64,000 nt of DNA from CBDCMJ01 sp965218875 (GTDB lineage Bacteria; Chloroflexota; Dehalococcoidia; Lucifugimonadales; UBA3495). Shown piece after piece: positions 18,349 through 27,273 of the stretch (its first letter is position 1; every line of letters begins with the position of its first letter). The notes beneath the pieces are model-generated. The model was not told the origin of the DNA. It did no database searches and worked only from the letters and a program-made list of their open reading frames with translations. Where the stretch lies: NCBI GenBank assembly GCA_965218875.1, contig OZ244707.1, positions 2,418,001 through 2,482,000 of the forward strand, given 5' to 3'. Both the position numbers and the translations under genes were made by a program.

Positions 18349-18919
18349 GGAGGGGCGCTTCCCAATTCGGGCCGGGTTGGTCGCGGGGTCGTTGGCTGCG
18401 GTAGTGGCCCTCCTGGTAAATCTCCCGCTGCATTCTCCCAGCGACGCTTTCTTAAACAGCGCCACGGTGATGGTAGGATCACTGGCTGCGGGTTTCGGCG
18501 CCGGGTGCCTATGGAGTATCCTGAGGTTGGTCCGAGCCGGCGAGGTCCGCCGGAGGATGATTTTCGGGGCTTGCCTGGCGCTGGCCTTCGGCTTGGTGTG
18601 TGTCATCGCCGTGGTGGCCGAAACCCAGCTACAACGGTCCGTGTCCTACTTTGTACCCTTGGCAGCCGTCGTGGTGGGAATCACCGGGACCTTTACCTGG
18701 CTGCTGCTGCGCAACCCCCGATTCCTGCAGTGGAAGCTGGCGGTCCTCGCGGTCCTCATTGCGGTGGGGTTGGGGATTGGACTGGCGGGCCAAGGCGACC
18801 AGGAGAGCGGCAAGCTCGAGCTGCCGCCGCGGGCGTCCCTGGCAGGCGCGGGCGGCGGTTTCCCCGCACCTATCCGCGTTGGAGTAGATGGTCATCATGA
18901 GACGAGGGAGCATTATTAG
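18332..18919 (+). CDS. Small polytopic membrane protein, unknown
   Basis: 195 residues with about five hydrophobic segments (around 12-33, 40-60, 73-94, 103-122 and 128-147), then a 45-residue hydrophilic tail. I recognise no domain. ATG 18332 lies inside the 3' end of the channel gene, so translation is probably coupled. The 3' end also overlaps the following lipoprotein gene by 32 bp. The double overlap argues that the three products work together, possibly with this one as an accessory membrane protein; that is inference only. Confidence 0.6.
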   Translation: MKTGNREGRFPIRAGLVAGSLAAVVALLVNLPLHSPSDAFLNSATVMVGSLAAGFGAGCLWSILRLVRAGEVRRRMIFGACLALAFGLVCVIAVVAETQLQRSVSYFVPLAAVVVGITGTFTWLLLRNPRFLQWKLAVLAVLIAVGLGIGLAGQGDQESGKLELPPRASLAGAGGGFPAPIRVGVDGHHETREHY

Positions 18920-19727
18920 CACCCTGCTGGGGGTCATTTGCGGGGTGGCGGCGTTGCTGCTCGTGGCGGCTTGCGGCGGCTCCGGAGATACCGGTCCAAG
19001 CCCCAGCCCGGCGCCGGCCTCCCCGGAGGTGCCCACCCCAACCCCCGCGGAACCTCCGTCACCGGCGCCGACCGAGGCTGCCGCGCCGACCCCAACCCTC
19101 ACGGAACCTCCGTCACTGGCGGCCACTGAGACGGCTGCGCCCGCGCCCACGCCCACGGAGCCGCCGTCACCGGCGGCTGAAGGCGGGCCGAGAGAGATGG
19201 GCGAATACGAAGGCGTGACCTTCGCCGTATCGGAGGGTTCAGAGGCCACCTTCACGGTCGAGGAGCAGCTAACCAGGTTGCCCCTGCCCAATGACGCGGT
19301 GATGCGCACCACCGCCCTTTCGGGCGAGGTGTACCTGGACGGCAGGCCGTCGGAGGTCCGGATAGACCTGCACCAGTTGAGCAGCGACCAGGTGTGGCGC
19401 GACCGGTACGTGAAAGAGCGGATGTTTCCCGACTCTCCCATCGCGACTTTCACCGTCGCCGGAGACCAGACCGTACCCGAGGGGCTGGCGAAGGGCGAGG
19501 AAGTTACGGCCCAGGTGCCCGGATCGTTGGAGGTCCGAGACTTCACGGCGCCGCTGGTGTTTGACGTGGAGGCCCGAGACGACGGCGACGTGTTGTTCCT
19601 ATTGGGCCGCACCATCTTCACCTGGGACCAACTGGACCTGTCCCCTCCCACGGCCTCGGTGGTGGCAAGCATCGAGGACGAGGTCCTGGTCGAGGTGCTG
19701 CTGGCCCTGGTCCCCAGCGGGCCGTAG
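18888..19727 (+). CDS. YceI-like lipoprotein
   Basis: 279 residues. A signal peptide ends in LLLVAAC, with CGG lipobox context, then a 65-residue Pro/Thr/Glu/Ala linker. The folded part (about 105-279) follows the YceI plan: VTFAVSEGSEATFTVEE strand, a TTALSGEVYLDG segment, DLHQLSSDQVWRDRYV, and FPDSPIATFTV. YceI proteins are lipocalin-like barrels that bind amphiphilic isoprenoids in some members. The start is uncertain between ATG 18888 and ATG 18897. It overlaps the preceding membrane protein gene. Confidence 0.78.
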   Translation: MVIMRRGSIISTLLGVICGVAALLLVAACGGSGDTGPSPSPAPASPEVPTPTPAEPPSPAPTEAAAPTPTLTEPPSLAATETAAPAPTPTEPPSPAAEGGPREMGEYEGVTFAVSEGSEATFTVEEQLTRLPLPNDAVMRTTALSGEVYLDGRPSEVRIDLHQLSSDQVWRDRYVKERMFPDSPIATFTVAGDQTVPEGLAKGEEVTAQVPGSLEVRDFTAPLVFDVEARDDGDVLFLLGRTIFTWDQLDLSPPTASVVASIEDEVLVEVLLALVPSGP

Positions 19728-19778
19728 AGCAAGGAATTCAGAAGCCCTCGGGCCCGCTGCCGAGGCGCGTGGCCGCGT

Positions 19779-19807
19779 TTGACGGGGCAAATGCCCTGTG
19801 CTAATGT
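19779..19807 (+). promoter_or_regulatory. Sigma70-like promoter of the tetrapyrrole operon
   Basis: TTGACG (19779-19784) and TAATGT (19802-19807) are separated by an ideal 17-base spacer. Transcription would begin near 19814, giving a leader of about 215 bases before the first gene. Confidence 0.6.
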
Positions 19808-20030
19808 GGTGAACACCCCTCGGCCGCCGTCAGGTGGAGAAGGGATCATGGCGCTACGCCAAAGCGGTAGCCTGACCTGCTGATCGTTGCGCTCACCGGT
19901 TGCCCTGAGGGCGTGTGATTCCACGGGCCGCGGGTAACTGCGCCGTGGAGCGGCAACGCAGGACGAGGAGGGCATTGGGGGGCGTGAGAGCAGTTACCGC
20001 AAGGTTTGTGGTGAGGAGGAGCTCGCAGAC
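19808..20030 (+). other. Long 5' leader of the tetrapyrrole operon
   Basis: About 215 non-coding bases rich in possible pairings, for example GGCGCTACGC around 19850 with GCGGTAGCC, and CCACGGGCCGCGG with GCGCCGTGG around 19921-19946. The length suggests a regulatory leader. I could not match it to a known riboswitch; a partial likeness to a B12 box at GTAGCCTGACCTGC is not enough to name one. GGAGGAG near 20012 is the ribosome binding site. Confidence 0.4.
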
Positions 20031-21107
20031 ATGGACCTAATCGACCGTAAGCTCCTCAACGTCGTGCAAGAAGGGTTCCCCATGGTTGCCCAGCCGTATC
20101 TGGACTTGGCCCAGCAAGTGGGCATTACCGAGCAGGAGGTACTGGCGCGTCTTGCCGAGCTGAAGGGGAAGAACGTGCTGCGGCAGATCAGCGCCATCTT
20201 CGACACACGCCGCCTGGGGTATAAGACCACCTTGGTCGCCCTGGCCTACGACCCGGAGCGGTTGCACAAGGCAGCCCAGGAGATAAACAAGCACCCAGGG
20301 GTCTCCCACAACTACGCTCGGGAGGGGTCCTACTACAATCTGTGGTTCACCCTGGCGGTGCCCGCGGAGCACGACTTGGAAGCGACTGCCGGGCATATGA
20401 GCCGCAAGACAGGGGCTCTGGAAACCCGCATCATGCCCACCATCCGCTTCTTCAAGATAGGTGTCAACTTCGACATGGTGAACCAGCGGGGGTCCTCGTT
20501 CAACTTCAGTCCCGACAACTACGGGACCGGCGGCGTTGACCAGAATGAGGCCGAGTCGTGGAATAAAGCGGTAGCGGTGACCGAGTTCGAGAAGGACGCC
20601 ATCCGGGAAATGCAGGAGGACCTGCCCCTGGTTTCCCATCCCTTCGATCCCATAGCCGAGCGGTTGGGAGTCACTACCGACGGCCTGTTCGGCATGGCCC
20701 AGGACTTCCAGTCCCGCCGCATTATGCGCCGGTACAGCGCGGTGCTGCATCACCGCCGCTCCGGGTTCTGGCACAACGCCATGATCGTCTGGAACGTGCC
20801 GGCGGAGCGTTCCCAAGAGGTCGGGATGGTAATGGCCAGCCACAAGGCAGTGACCCATTGCTACGAGCGCCCCACCTTTCCCGACTGGCCCTATACCCAC
20901 TTCACCATGGTCCACGCCGCCAGCAAGGAAGAGTGTGAGCAGTACGGCCGGGAGATCAGCAAGGCCACGGGTATCACCGACCGGCTGGTCCTCTACAGCA
21001 CCAGGGAGTACAAGAAAACCCGGGTCAGGTATTTCGTTCCCGACTACGACGAGTATCTGGAGTCGCAACACTCCGGGACAAACGCCGGGGCAGTGGCCGG
21101 CTCATAG
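20031..21107 (+). CDS. Fused siroheme decarboxylase (AhbA/AhbB type)
   Basis: 358 residues made of two AsnC/Lrp-like halves. Each has a winged-helix part (1-60; about 190-245) and a ferredoxin-like part. The first half carries GVSHNYAREGSYYNLWFTL, the second VTHCYERPTFPDWPY, both hallmarks of the NirD/L/G/H-AhbA/B family. These enzymes decarboxylate siroheme to 12,18-didecarboxysiroheme on the way to haem or haem d1; AhbA and AhbB are often separate proteins. The next genes make siroheme precursors, supporting the role. The downstream enzymes AhbC/AhbD are not in this window. It is the first gene after the promoter at 19779. Confidence 0.9.
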   Translation: MDLIDRKLLNVVQEGFPMVAQPYLDLAQQVGITEQEVLARLAELKGKNVLRQISAIFDTRRLGYKTTLVALAYDPERLHKAAQEINKHPGVSHNYAREGSYYNLWFTLAVPAEHDLEATAGHMSRKTGALETRIMPTIRFFKIGVNFDMVNQRGSSFNFSPDNYGTGGVDQNEAESWNKAVAVTEFEKDAIREMQEDLPLVSHPFDPIAERLGVTTDGLFGMAQDFQSRRIMRRYSAVLHHRRSGFWHNAMIVWNVPAERSQEVGMVMASHKAVTHCYERPTFPDWPYTHFTMVHAASKEECEQYGREISKATGITDRLVLYSTREYKKTRVRYFVPDYDEYLESQHSGTNAGAVAGS

Positions 21108-21426
21108 CCCGGGCCGGTCCCGCCGCCCCGGGTACCCACCTCTACTTGACCGAGCCGCGGAGCGTCCCCACCTGCTAAGCTATCGTTGTGGCGTCTTGCG
21201 GAGCCAGGTCATCGCCATGAACAATCGCCCCCCGAGATTACCTCGCAAAATCACCGGTGGAGCGACGGGCCGCAAACACCGCTGTCCCTCCACGTGACCG
21301 GGATGGGCAGTCCGTGGAGACGGAGGCCGCGCGTCCGGCCATCTACGTCCTGATCATGCCGGAAAGACCCATATCCTATCCTGGGATTCCCCAGCAGGGT
21401 GAGAGGCCCGGCCCGGTAGGGGAGAA
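21108..21426. other. Gap before cobA-hemD, no gene seen
   Basis: About 320 bases with no credible coding region. A CCCGGG-flanked GC-rich inverted region just after the stop at 21107 could form a hairpin. I see no clear promoter; cobA-hemD may have its own, or be read from 19779. Confidence 0.4.
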
Positions 21427-22973
21427 TTGAGCGGCAAAGTCTATCTGGTCGGCGCGGGTCCCGGCGACCCGGACCTCATCACCGTCAAGGGCCGGAAGGC
21501 GCTGGCGAAGGCCCAGGTCGTCGTATACGATAGGCTGGTCGATCCTGTGCTGTTGGAGGGGACGCCCCCGGACGCCCAACGCGTGTTCGTGGGTAAGGAA
21601 CGGGGCCGCCAGGAGCTTTCCCAAGAGGAGATCAACCTGTTGTTGGTGCACAAAGCCGCCGAAGGGTTGACTGTGGTGCGCCTGAAGGGAGGAGACCCTT
21701 TCGTCTTCGGACGGGGGGCGAGGAGGCCCTGGAGTTGGCCCGGAACGGCGTTAACTTCGAGGTGGTGCCCGGGGTGACCTCCGCCGTGGCCGCTCCCGCC
21801 TACGCCGGCATACCCCTCACCCACCGGGGCATAGCCACCAGCTTCACCGTGGTCAGCGGCAGCGAAGACGCTTCCAAGCCGGAGGCCGCGATACCCTGGG
21901 AGGCGCTGGCCCAGAGCGGCGGCACGCTGGTGGTGCTGATGGGGTGGGCTTCCCTGGAAAACATCCTGGCTGCCTTGGCCCGGGGCGGGTTGTCGCCCGC
22001 CACCCCCGCGGCCCTCGTCCAATGGGGGACTTGGGCCAAGCAGAAGACCGTTACGGGCAGCCTGGCCGACGTGGTCTCCCGGGGCAAAGAGGCGGGGCTG
22101 TGCCCGCCGGTGGTGGCTGTTATCGGCGGGGTGGCCGCCCTGCGCGACCAGTTGGCGTGGTTCGACCGTCGCCCCTTGTCCGGCCGCCGGGTGCTGGTCA
22201 CCCGGTCCCGGGCCCAAGCGTCGCGGCTGCGGTCGCTGTTGGAGAACGTCGGGGCGCAGACGGTGGAACTTCCCACCATCGAAATAGCGCCGCTCGACGA
22301 CTACTCCCAACTGGACCAAGCCCTGGACCGGGTCCGGGAATACCAGTGGGTCCTATTTGCCAGCGCCAATGCCGTGCAGTCGGTGTTTCAACGCCTGGAG
22401 GTCCTCGGCAAAGACGCTCGCCACCTGGGGCCGGCGGTGGTGGCCGCCATAGGCCCGGCGACGGCCCAAGCCCTGGCGGCGCGGGGGGTCAAGGCCGACT
22501 TCGTGCCGTCGCGTCCCGTGTCCCAAACCGTATTGCAAGAGCTGGGCGGCCGGGAATGGAACGGCGTGAAGGTGTTGCTTCCAGCCGCCGACATTGGCCG
22601 GGACGAGCTGGAAACGGGACTATCGCGTTGGGGGGCAAAAGTGGACCGGTTGGCGGCCTACCGCACTCGTCCCGCCGCGGGCGCCGCCGAGAGAGCCAGG
22701 AGCGCTTTCGACGACGGGGTAGACGTCGTATCCTTCACCAGCTCTTCGACGGTGCGAAACCTGCTGGGGATGCTGGACGGAGACCCAGAGCCGGTGAATG
22801 CCGGGCTCGTGGCCTGCATCGGCCCGGTGACGGCGGCAACCGCGCGGGAATTTGGCCTCCGGGTGGACTTGGAAGCGCAGGTGCACACCGTAGACGGCTT
22901 GGTTGACGCCCTCACCGCCCACTTTTCCACCAACTCCCAGTCTTCCCTCACGGAGGAGCAAGCCCATGACTAG
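21427..22973 (+). CDS. cobA-hemD: Uroporphyrinogen-III methyltransferase/synthase fusion, frameshifted
   Basis: Frame 1 (21427 to about 21720) encodes the CobA start VYLVGAGPGDPDLITVKG through RLKGGDPFVFGRG. Frame 2 (from about 21720 to 22973) continues with EEALELARNG, FEVVPGVTSAVAAPAYAG and then the whole HemD domain (GRRVLVTRSRAQ ... FTSSSTVRNL). Restoring one G in the G-run at 21713-21718 rejoins them. CobA methylates uroporphyrinogen III to precorrin-2; HemD cyclises hydroxymethylbilane. Because HemD is needed for all tetrapyrroles, I favour a homopolymer assembly error over a real mutation. The start is TTG 21427 after GGGGAG. The end overlaps hemB by 8 bp. Confidence 0.85.
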
Positions 22974-23949
22974 CTTTCCTGACTTGAGGCTGCGACGGCT
23001 GCGGGGGTCGGACCCCATACGGGGACTGGCCCGGGAAACCAGGCTGTCTCCCAAAGAGTTCGTGTACCCCATGTTCGTAACCCACGGTCACGGCGTCCGC
23101 GACGCCATCGGACCCATGCCAGGCTGCCACCAGATGTCCATTGACATAATGACGGAAGAGGTGGAAGAGGCGGCCGGCCTGGGAATACCCGCGGTGCTGC
23201 TCTTCGGTCTGCCCGCAGAGAAAGACCCGCTGGGCGCCGAAGGCTACGACCCGGAGGGCATCGTCCAAGAGGCGGTGCGGGCCATCAAGAAAAACACTCC
23301 CTCCATGCTGGTGATCACCGACGTTTGCATGTGCGAGTACACCGACCACGGCCACTGTGGAGTGATAGCCAATGGAAGGGTGGACAACGACCGGACGTTG
23401 GAGTTGTTGGGACGGACCGCGGTATCCCACGCCCAGGCCGGGGCCGACATGCCCGCCCCCTCGGCGATGATGGACGGCCAGGTGCGGGCCATCCGCCAAG
23501 CGCTCAACGCGGAAGGCTACGAGGACACTCCCATCATGGGCTACGCCGCCAAGTACGCGTCGGCCTTCTACGGGCCATTCCGAGTGGCCGCCGGCTCGAC
23601 GCCCCAGTTCGGCGACCGCAAGTCCTATCAGATGGACCCGGCCAACGTCCGCATGGCCCTGCGGGAAATCGAAAGCGACATAGCTGAAGGCGCTGACATA
23701 GTGATGGTGAAGCCCGCCCTGGCCTATCTGGACGTCATCAAGGAGGCCCGGGAAAGGTTCAACCTTCCGCTGGCGGCCTACAACGTCAGCGGCGAGTATT
23801 CCATGATCAAGGCGGCCTCCGGGCAGGGCTGGATCGACGAAAGGCAGGCGACCATGGAGCTGCTCACTGCCATCAAGCGGGCCGGGGCGGACATAATTCT
23901 GAGCTACCACGCCAAGGACGTAGCCCGCTGGCTGCGAGACGAGGACTAG
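22966..23949 (+). CDS. hemB: Delta-aminolevulinic acid dehydratase
   Basis: 327 residues, standard HemB length. It joins two 5-aminolevulinates into porphobilinogen in the cytoplasm. The zinc-type cysteine cluster DVCMCEYTDHGHCG is present, as are both Schiff-base lysines in AAKYASAFYGPF and VKPALAYLD. ATG 22966 has GGAGG upstream at about 22952 and overlaps the hemD stop; an in-frame ATG at 22903 would need to lie inside hemD and is less likely. hemL follows after 36 bases. Confidence 0.96.
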   Translation: MTSFPDLRLRRLRGSDPIRGLARETRLSPKEFVYPMFVTHGHGVRDAIGPMPGCHQMSIDIMTEEVEEAAGLGIPAVLLFGLPAEKDPLGAEGYDPEGIVQEAVRAIKKNTPSMLVITDVCMCEYTDHGHCGVIANGRVDNDRTLELLGRTAVSHAQAGADMPAPSAMMDGQVRAIRQALNAEGYEDTPIMGYAAKYASAFYGPFRVAAGSTPQFGDRKSYQMDPANVRMALREIESDIAEGADIVMVKPALAYLDVIKEARERFNLPLAAYNVSGEYSMIKAASGQGWIDERQATMELLTAIKRAGADIILSYHAKDVARWLRDED

Positions 23950-23985
23950 CGGCGGGATTGATCAAGTCAACAGCAAGGACGAGAG

Positions 23986-25305
23986 TTGGACCAACCCATG
24001 CGATTGCCTAAGTCGGAAGCCCTGTTTGCCGAGGCGCAGCGCTACATCCCGGGCGGGGTGAACAGCCCGGTGAGGTCCTTCAGGTCGGTGGGGGGCACCC
24101 CTCTCTTCATGGCCCGGGGGCAGGGCTCCCGCGTCTGGGACGTGGACGGCAACGAGTACATAGACTACCTGGGGTCTTGGGGGCCGCTGGTCCTGGGGCA
24201 CGCCCACCCCGCGGTGGTCGAAGCGTTGAAGCAGGCGGCGGAAGGCGGGACCAGCTTCGGGGCGCCGGTGGAGCAAGAAGTGGAACTGGCCCGCCTCATC
24301 TGCGAAGCCCTTCCCTCCGTGGAGTCGGTGCGGCTGGTCAATTCCGGCACCGAGGCTTGCATGAGCGCCATTCGCCTGGCCCGGGCCTTCACCGGCCGCA
24401 ACAAGATAGTCAAGTTTGCCGGCTGCTACCACGGCCACGCCGACGGCCTGTTGGTCAAGGCCGGCTCCGGGGCCCTGACCCACGGAATTCCCACCAGCGC
24501 CGGGGTGCCGGAATCGTATGCCGCTGAGACCCTGGTCGCCGACTACAATGATCTGCCCTCGGTGGAGCGCTGCTTCGAGGCTTTCCCCAACGACGTGGCC
24601 GGCGTCATCGTCGAGCCGGTGGCGGGCAACATGGGAGTGGTGGAGCCGGCGGAGGGGTTCCTGAGCGGCCTGAGACGGCTGACCGGCGGCCAGGGCGCCC
24701 TGTTGATATTCGACGAGGTCATCACCGGGTTCCGGGTGGGACCCCAAGGGGCCCAGGGGCTCTACGGCATCACCCCCGACATAACGACTATGGGCAAGAT
24801 CATCGGCGGAGGCCTGCCCGTGGGGGCCTACGGCGGCCGCAAAGACGTGATGGAGCGGGTCGCTCCCCTGGGAGACATGTACCAGGCTGGGACCCTCTCG
24901 GGCAATCCGTTGGCGGTCGGCGCGGGCATCGCCACCCTGCGGGAGTTGCAGGCGCCCGGGGTCTACCCTCGTATCGATCAGTTGGCCGGGAGGCTGACCG
25001 GCGGACTCGCCGAGGCGTTCCTGGAGGCGGAGGTCCCCGCCGTCATAAACCGGGTGGGGTCCATGTTCACCGGGTTCATGAATCCGGGGCCGGTGGACAG
25101 CCTGGCCGGGGTGGAAGAGTCGGACGCCGCCCTTTACGGCAGGTACTTCCACGCCATGCTGCGGCGCGGCGTCTACATTGCTCCTTCCCAGTTCGAGGCC
25201 GGGTTCGTTTCCACGGCTCACACCGTTGACGACGTCGATGCCACAGTCGCGGCGGCGGCGGCAGCCTTGAATAGCGTAGCTCGAACGGCATCTGACTCCC
25301 AGTAG
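23986..25305 (+). CDS. hemL: Glutamate-1-semialdehyde 2,1-aminomutase
   Basis: 439-residue PLP enzyme of the C5 pathway that converts glutamate-1-semialdehyde to 5-aminolevulinate, the HemB substrate. Visible: PGGVNSPVRSF near the N-terminus, the AGCYHGHADG loop, FDEVITGFR, the PLP-lysine segment TTMGKIIGGGLPVGAYGG, and GTLSGNPLA. TTG 23986 is preferred because AAGGA lies at about 23975; ATG 23998 is the alternative. hemA and hemC are not in this window. Confidence 0.95.
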   Translation: MDQPMRLPKSEALFAEAQRYIPGGVNSPVRSFRSVGGTPLFMARGQGSRVWDVDGNEYIDYLGSWGPLVLGHAHPAVVEALKQAAEGGTSFGAPVEQEVELARLICEALPSVESVRLVNSGTEACMSAIRLARAFTGRNKIVKFAGCYHGHADGLLVKAGSGALTHGIPTSAGVPESYAAETLVADYNDLPSVERCFEAFPNDVAGVIVEPVAGNMGVVEPAEGFLSGLRRLTGGQGALLIFDEVITGFRVGPQGAQGLYGITPDITTMGKIIGGGLPVGAYGGRKDVMERVAPLGDMYQAGTLSGNPLAVGAGIATLRELQAPGVYPRIDQLAGRLTGGLAEAFLEAEVPAVINRVGSMFTGFMNPGPVDSLAGVEESDAALYGRYFHAMLRRGVYIAPSQFEAGFVSTAHTVDDVDATVAAAAAALNSVARTASDSQ

Positions 25306-25316
25306 GCGCGGTCGAC

Positions 25317-26987
25317 ATGGTCGAGAACCTGCTGTCCATCGGCCTGCTTATAGTTGTCGCCAAGCTGGCCGAGGGCGTCTTTCGCCGCCTCGGGTTAAGC
25401 CCGATTCTGGCCTACACCGTCACCGGCATCGTTCTTGGCCCCGTCATCATAGGCTGGGTCGCGCCCGTACCCGAACTCCAGGTTTTCCTCGGCGTCGGAA
25501 TCTTCATCCTCTTCTTCATGATCGGTCTGGACGAGATCGACGTACCGGCCTTCGTGGCAACGATCAGCGGGAGGTTCTTCGTCGCGGCCCTGTTGTCGGT
25601 GGTTGTCTGCACGGCCATATCACTGATCGTCACCTCAGACCTGCTCGGCCTGGACTTCTCCCTCAACTTAGACTTGAACGAGGCCTTGGCCGTCGCGGGA
25701 GTGCTGTCTCTGTCGAGCGTGGGCCTGGTAGCGAAGGTGCTGGCGGATTCGGGCAATCTCAGAGAGCCCATTGGGCTGGAGATATTCACCACCACCATCA
25801 TCGCCGAATTGATCGCCATTCTTATCGTGGGATTCACCATCGAGGGACACGGGCGCCCCAACAGCGTCGTTACCATATTCACACTGCTGGGAAAGATCGC
25901 CGGTTTCTCGTTGGTCGTGTGGGTGCTCTCGTCAAGGCTGCTGCCGCCGGCGATAGCCCACGTGCAACGCTTCTTGAAGACGCCCGAGCTATCCTTCGGC
26001 ATCTTGATTGGCGGGCTGCTGCTGGTGGTGGTGGCGGCCGAGACCTTGCATTTCCACGGGACCATCGGAGCGTTGCTCTTCGGCGCGGCTCTTTCGGGAC
26101 TGCCCCGGGAGGTGCGACGTGACGTGATGCCGGGTATCCGCAGCACGGCGGAAGGGCTGTTCGTGCCCCTATTCTTTGCCTCAGCCGGGCTGCACCTGGA
26201 CCTCTCCTTCCTGGACCTGCCCGCATTGACTGTCGTCGCTCTGGTAACTATCCCACTGGTTGGCAAGTTCACCGGCGCTTTCCTGGGCGCGTTTGCGGCA
26301 GTGCTGGACAAGCCCTACGCCCAGGCCTGGGGATTGATGGCCAAAGGAGTGGCGGAGATTGCGCTGCTTGTGGTCCTCCTGGAGCTGAACGTGATCGGGC
26401 AGGAGGTGTTCTCCCTGCTGGTGCTCGTAATGTTCGGCTACATCCTGCTGATGCCCCCGGCCATCACCTACGCCGTCAACCGGGCCAAGTTATCCCATCA
26501 CGCTCGGCCTCAAATGATGCCTCCGTCATTTGCCCGCCACGCTCTCGACAGCGTTAGGGTCTATCACGTGCTGGACCGCACCGGCGAGTACACCAACTCC
26601 AGTGTTTCGGTCCAGGAGTTCCACGACCGGTGGGTGACGCCCCATCAAGACGATTACGTGGTGGTTGACGACGGCATAGTGGCGGGCATTGTGTCCGCCG
26701 CCAGGCTGCGTTTCCTTCGCCGGGGAGCTTGGGCCGCCACTCCCATCCGCAACGTGATGAGCCATCAAGTCTCCCACGCCGTCCCGGATGAGGCCATCGA
26801 AGACGTGCTAAAGCGGATGGCCGACCACTCGTTGGACGTCATTCCGGTTATGGACCAGGAGTCCGGGGAATTCCTGGGCACGGTCACCAGCGGCAATATC
26901 CTGGAATTGATCACCTTCATGGACGAGATCGCCACCGAATTGAAGAACGTGGAGGGGAGGCCTCGAGGCGCAACCGGCGACGATTAG
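25317..26987 (+). CDS. CPA2 cation/proton antiporter with C-terminal CBS domains
   Basis: 556 residues. About 1-385 is a sodium/hydrogen exchanger domain (SPILAYTVTGIVLGPVIIG, FILFFMIGLDEID, HFHGTIGALLFGAALSG, LFFASAGLHLD). A cytoplasmic tail of about 165 residues follows with one clear CBS motif (RNVMSHQVSHAVPDEAIEDVL ... DVIPVMD) and a degenerate one before it. CBS pairs often sense adenine nucleotides. It begins 11 bases after hemL on the same strand, so may be cotranscribed. It is only distantly alike in sequence to the antiporter at 7374-9173. Confidence 0.87.
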   Translation: MVENLLSIGLLIVVAKLAEGVFRRLGLSPILAYTVTGIVLGPVIIGWVAPVPELQVFLGVGIFILFFMIGLDEIDVPAFVATISGRFFVAALLSVVVCTAISLIVTSDLLGLDFSLNLDLNEALAVAGVLSLSSVGLVAKVLADSGNLREPIGLEIFTTTIIAELIAILIVGFTIEGHGRPNSVVTIFTLLGKIAGFSLVVWVLSSRLLPPAIAHVQRFLKTPELSFGILIGGLLLVVVAAETLHFHGTIGALLFGAALSGLPREVRRDVMPGIRSTAEGLFVPLFFASAGLHLDLSFLDLPALTVVALVTIPLVGKFTGAFLGAFAAVLDKPYAQAWGLMAKGVAEIALLVVLLELNVIGQEVFSLLVLVMFGYILLMPPAITYAVNRAKLSHHARPQMMPPSFARHALDSVRVYHVLDRTGEYTNSSVSVQEFHDRWVTPHQDDYVVVDDGIVAGIVSAARLRFLRRGAWAATPIRNVMSHQVSHAVPDEAIEDVLKRMADHSLDVIPVMDQESGEFLGTVTSGNILELITFMDEIATELKNVEGRPRGATGDD

Positions 26988-27273
26988 CCGGCGAGGCGGC
27001 CCGCGTCGGTCCGTCGCCCCAACTACCTCGGGCCCGGCCCCAAGGCCATTCGGCTATCGCTAGGAGCGAACCCATCGTTCTTCCCGGCGCGGCATGAATG
27101 GAAAATCCGGGACCTTGATCCGGCCTTAGGGCGCCTCGCACGGGTGGTGTGCCTATGATAAAATCCCAGTGGTACCGTGAATTGGCCGGACAGGCCATGT
27201 TGGTAGTTCCAAATGCGCCCTTCAATTGAAGGCGCCTCATCACAGACCTGCGGACCGCGTAGGAGGCGAACCG
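26988..27273. other. Upstream region of the signalling operon
   Basis: 286 bases without a gene. TATGATAAAAT at 27154-27164 is a good -10-like sequence, but I see no matching -35 element at normal spacing, which would fit an alternative sigma factor or an activator-dependent promoter. AGGAGG at 27261-27266 serves the STAS gene. Confidence 0.35.

Noticed and set aside
19808..20030. Cobalamin riboswitch
   Set aside because: Only a partial B12-box-like match; other conserved elements could not be found.
20037..21071. 344-codon antisense frame over the siroheme decarboxylase gene
   Set aside because: Same high-GC shadow effect; no domain.
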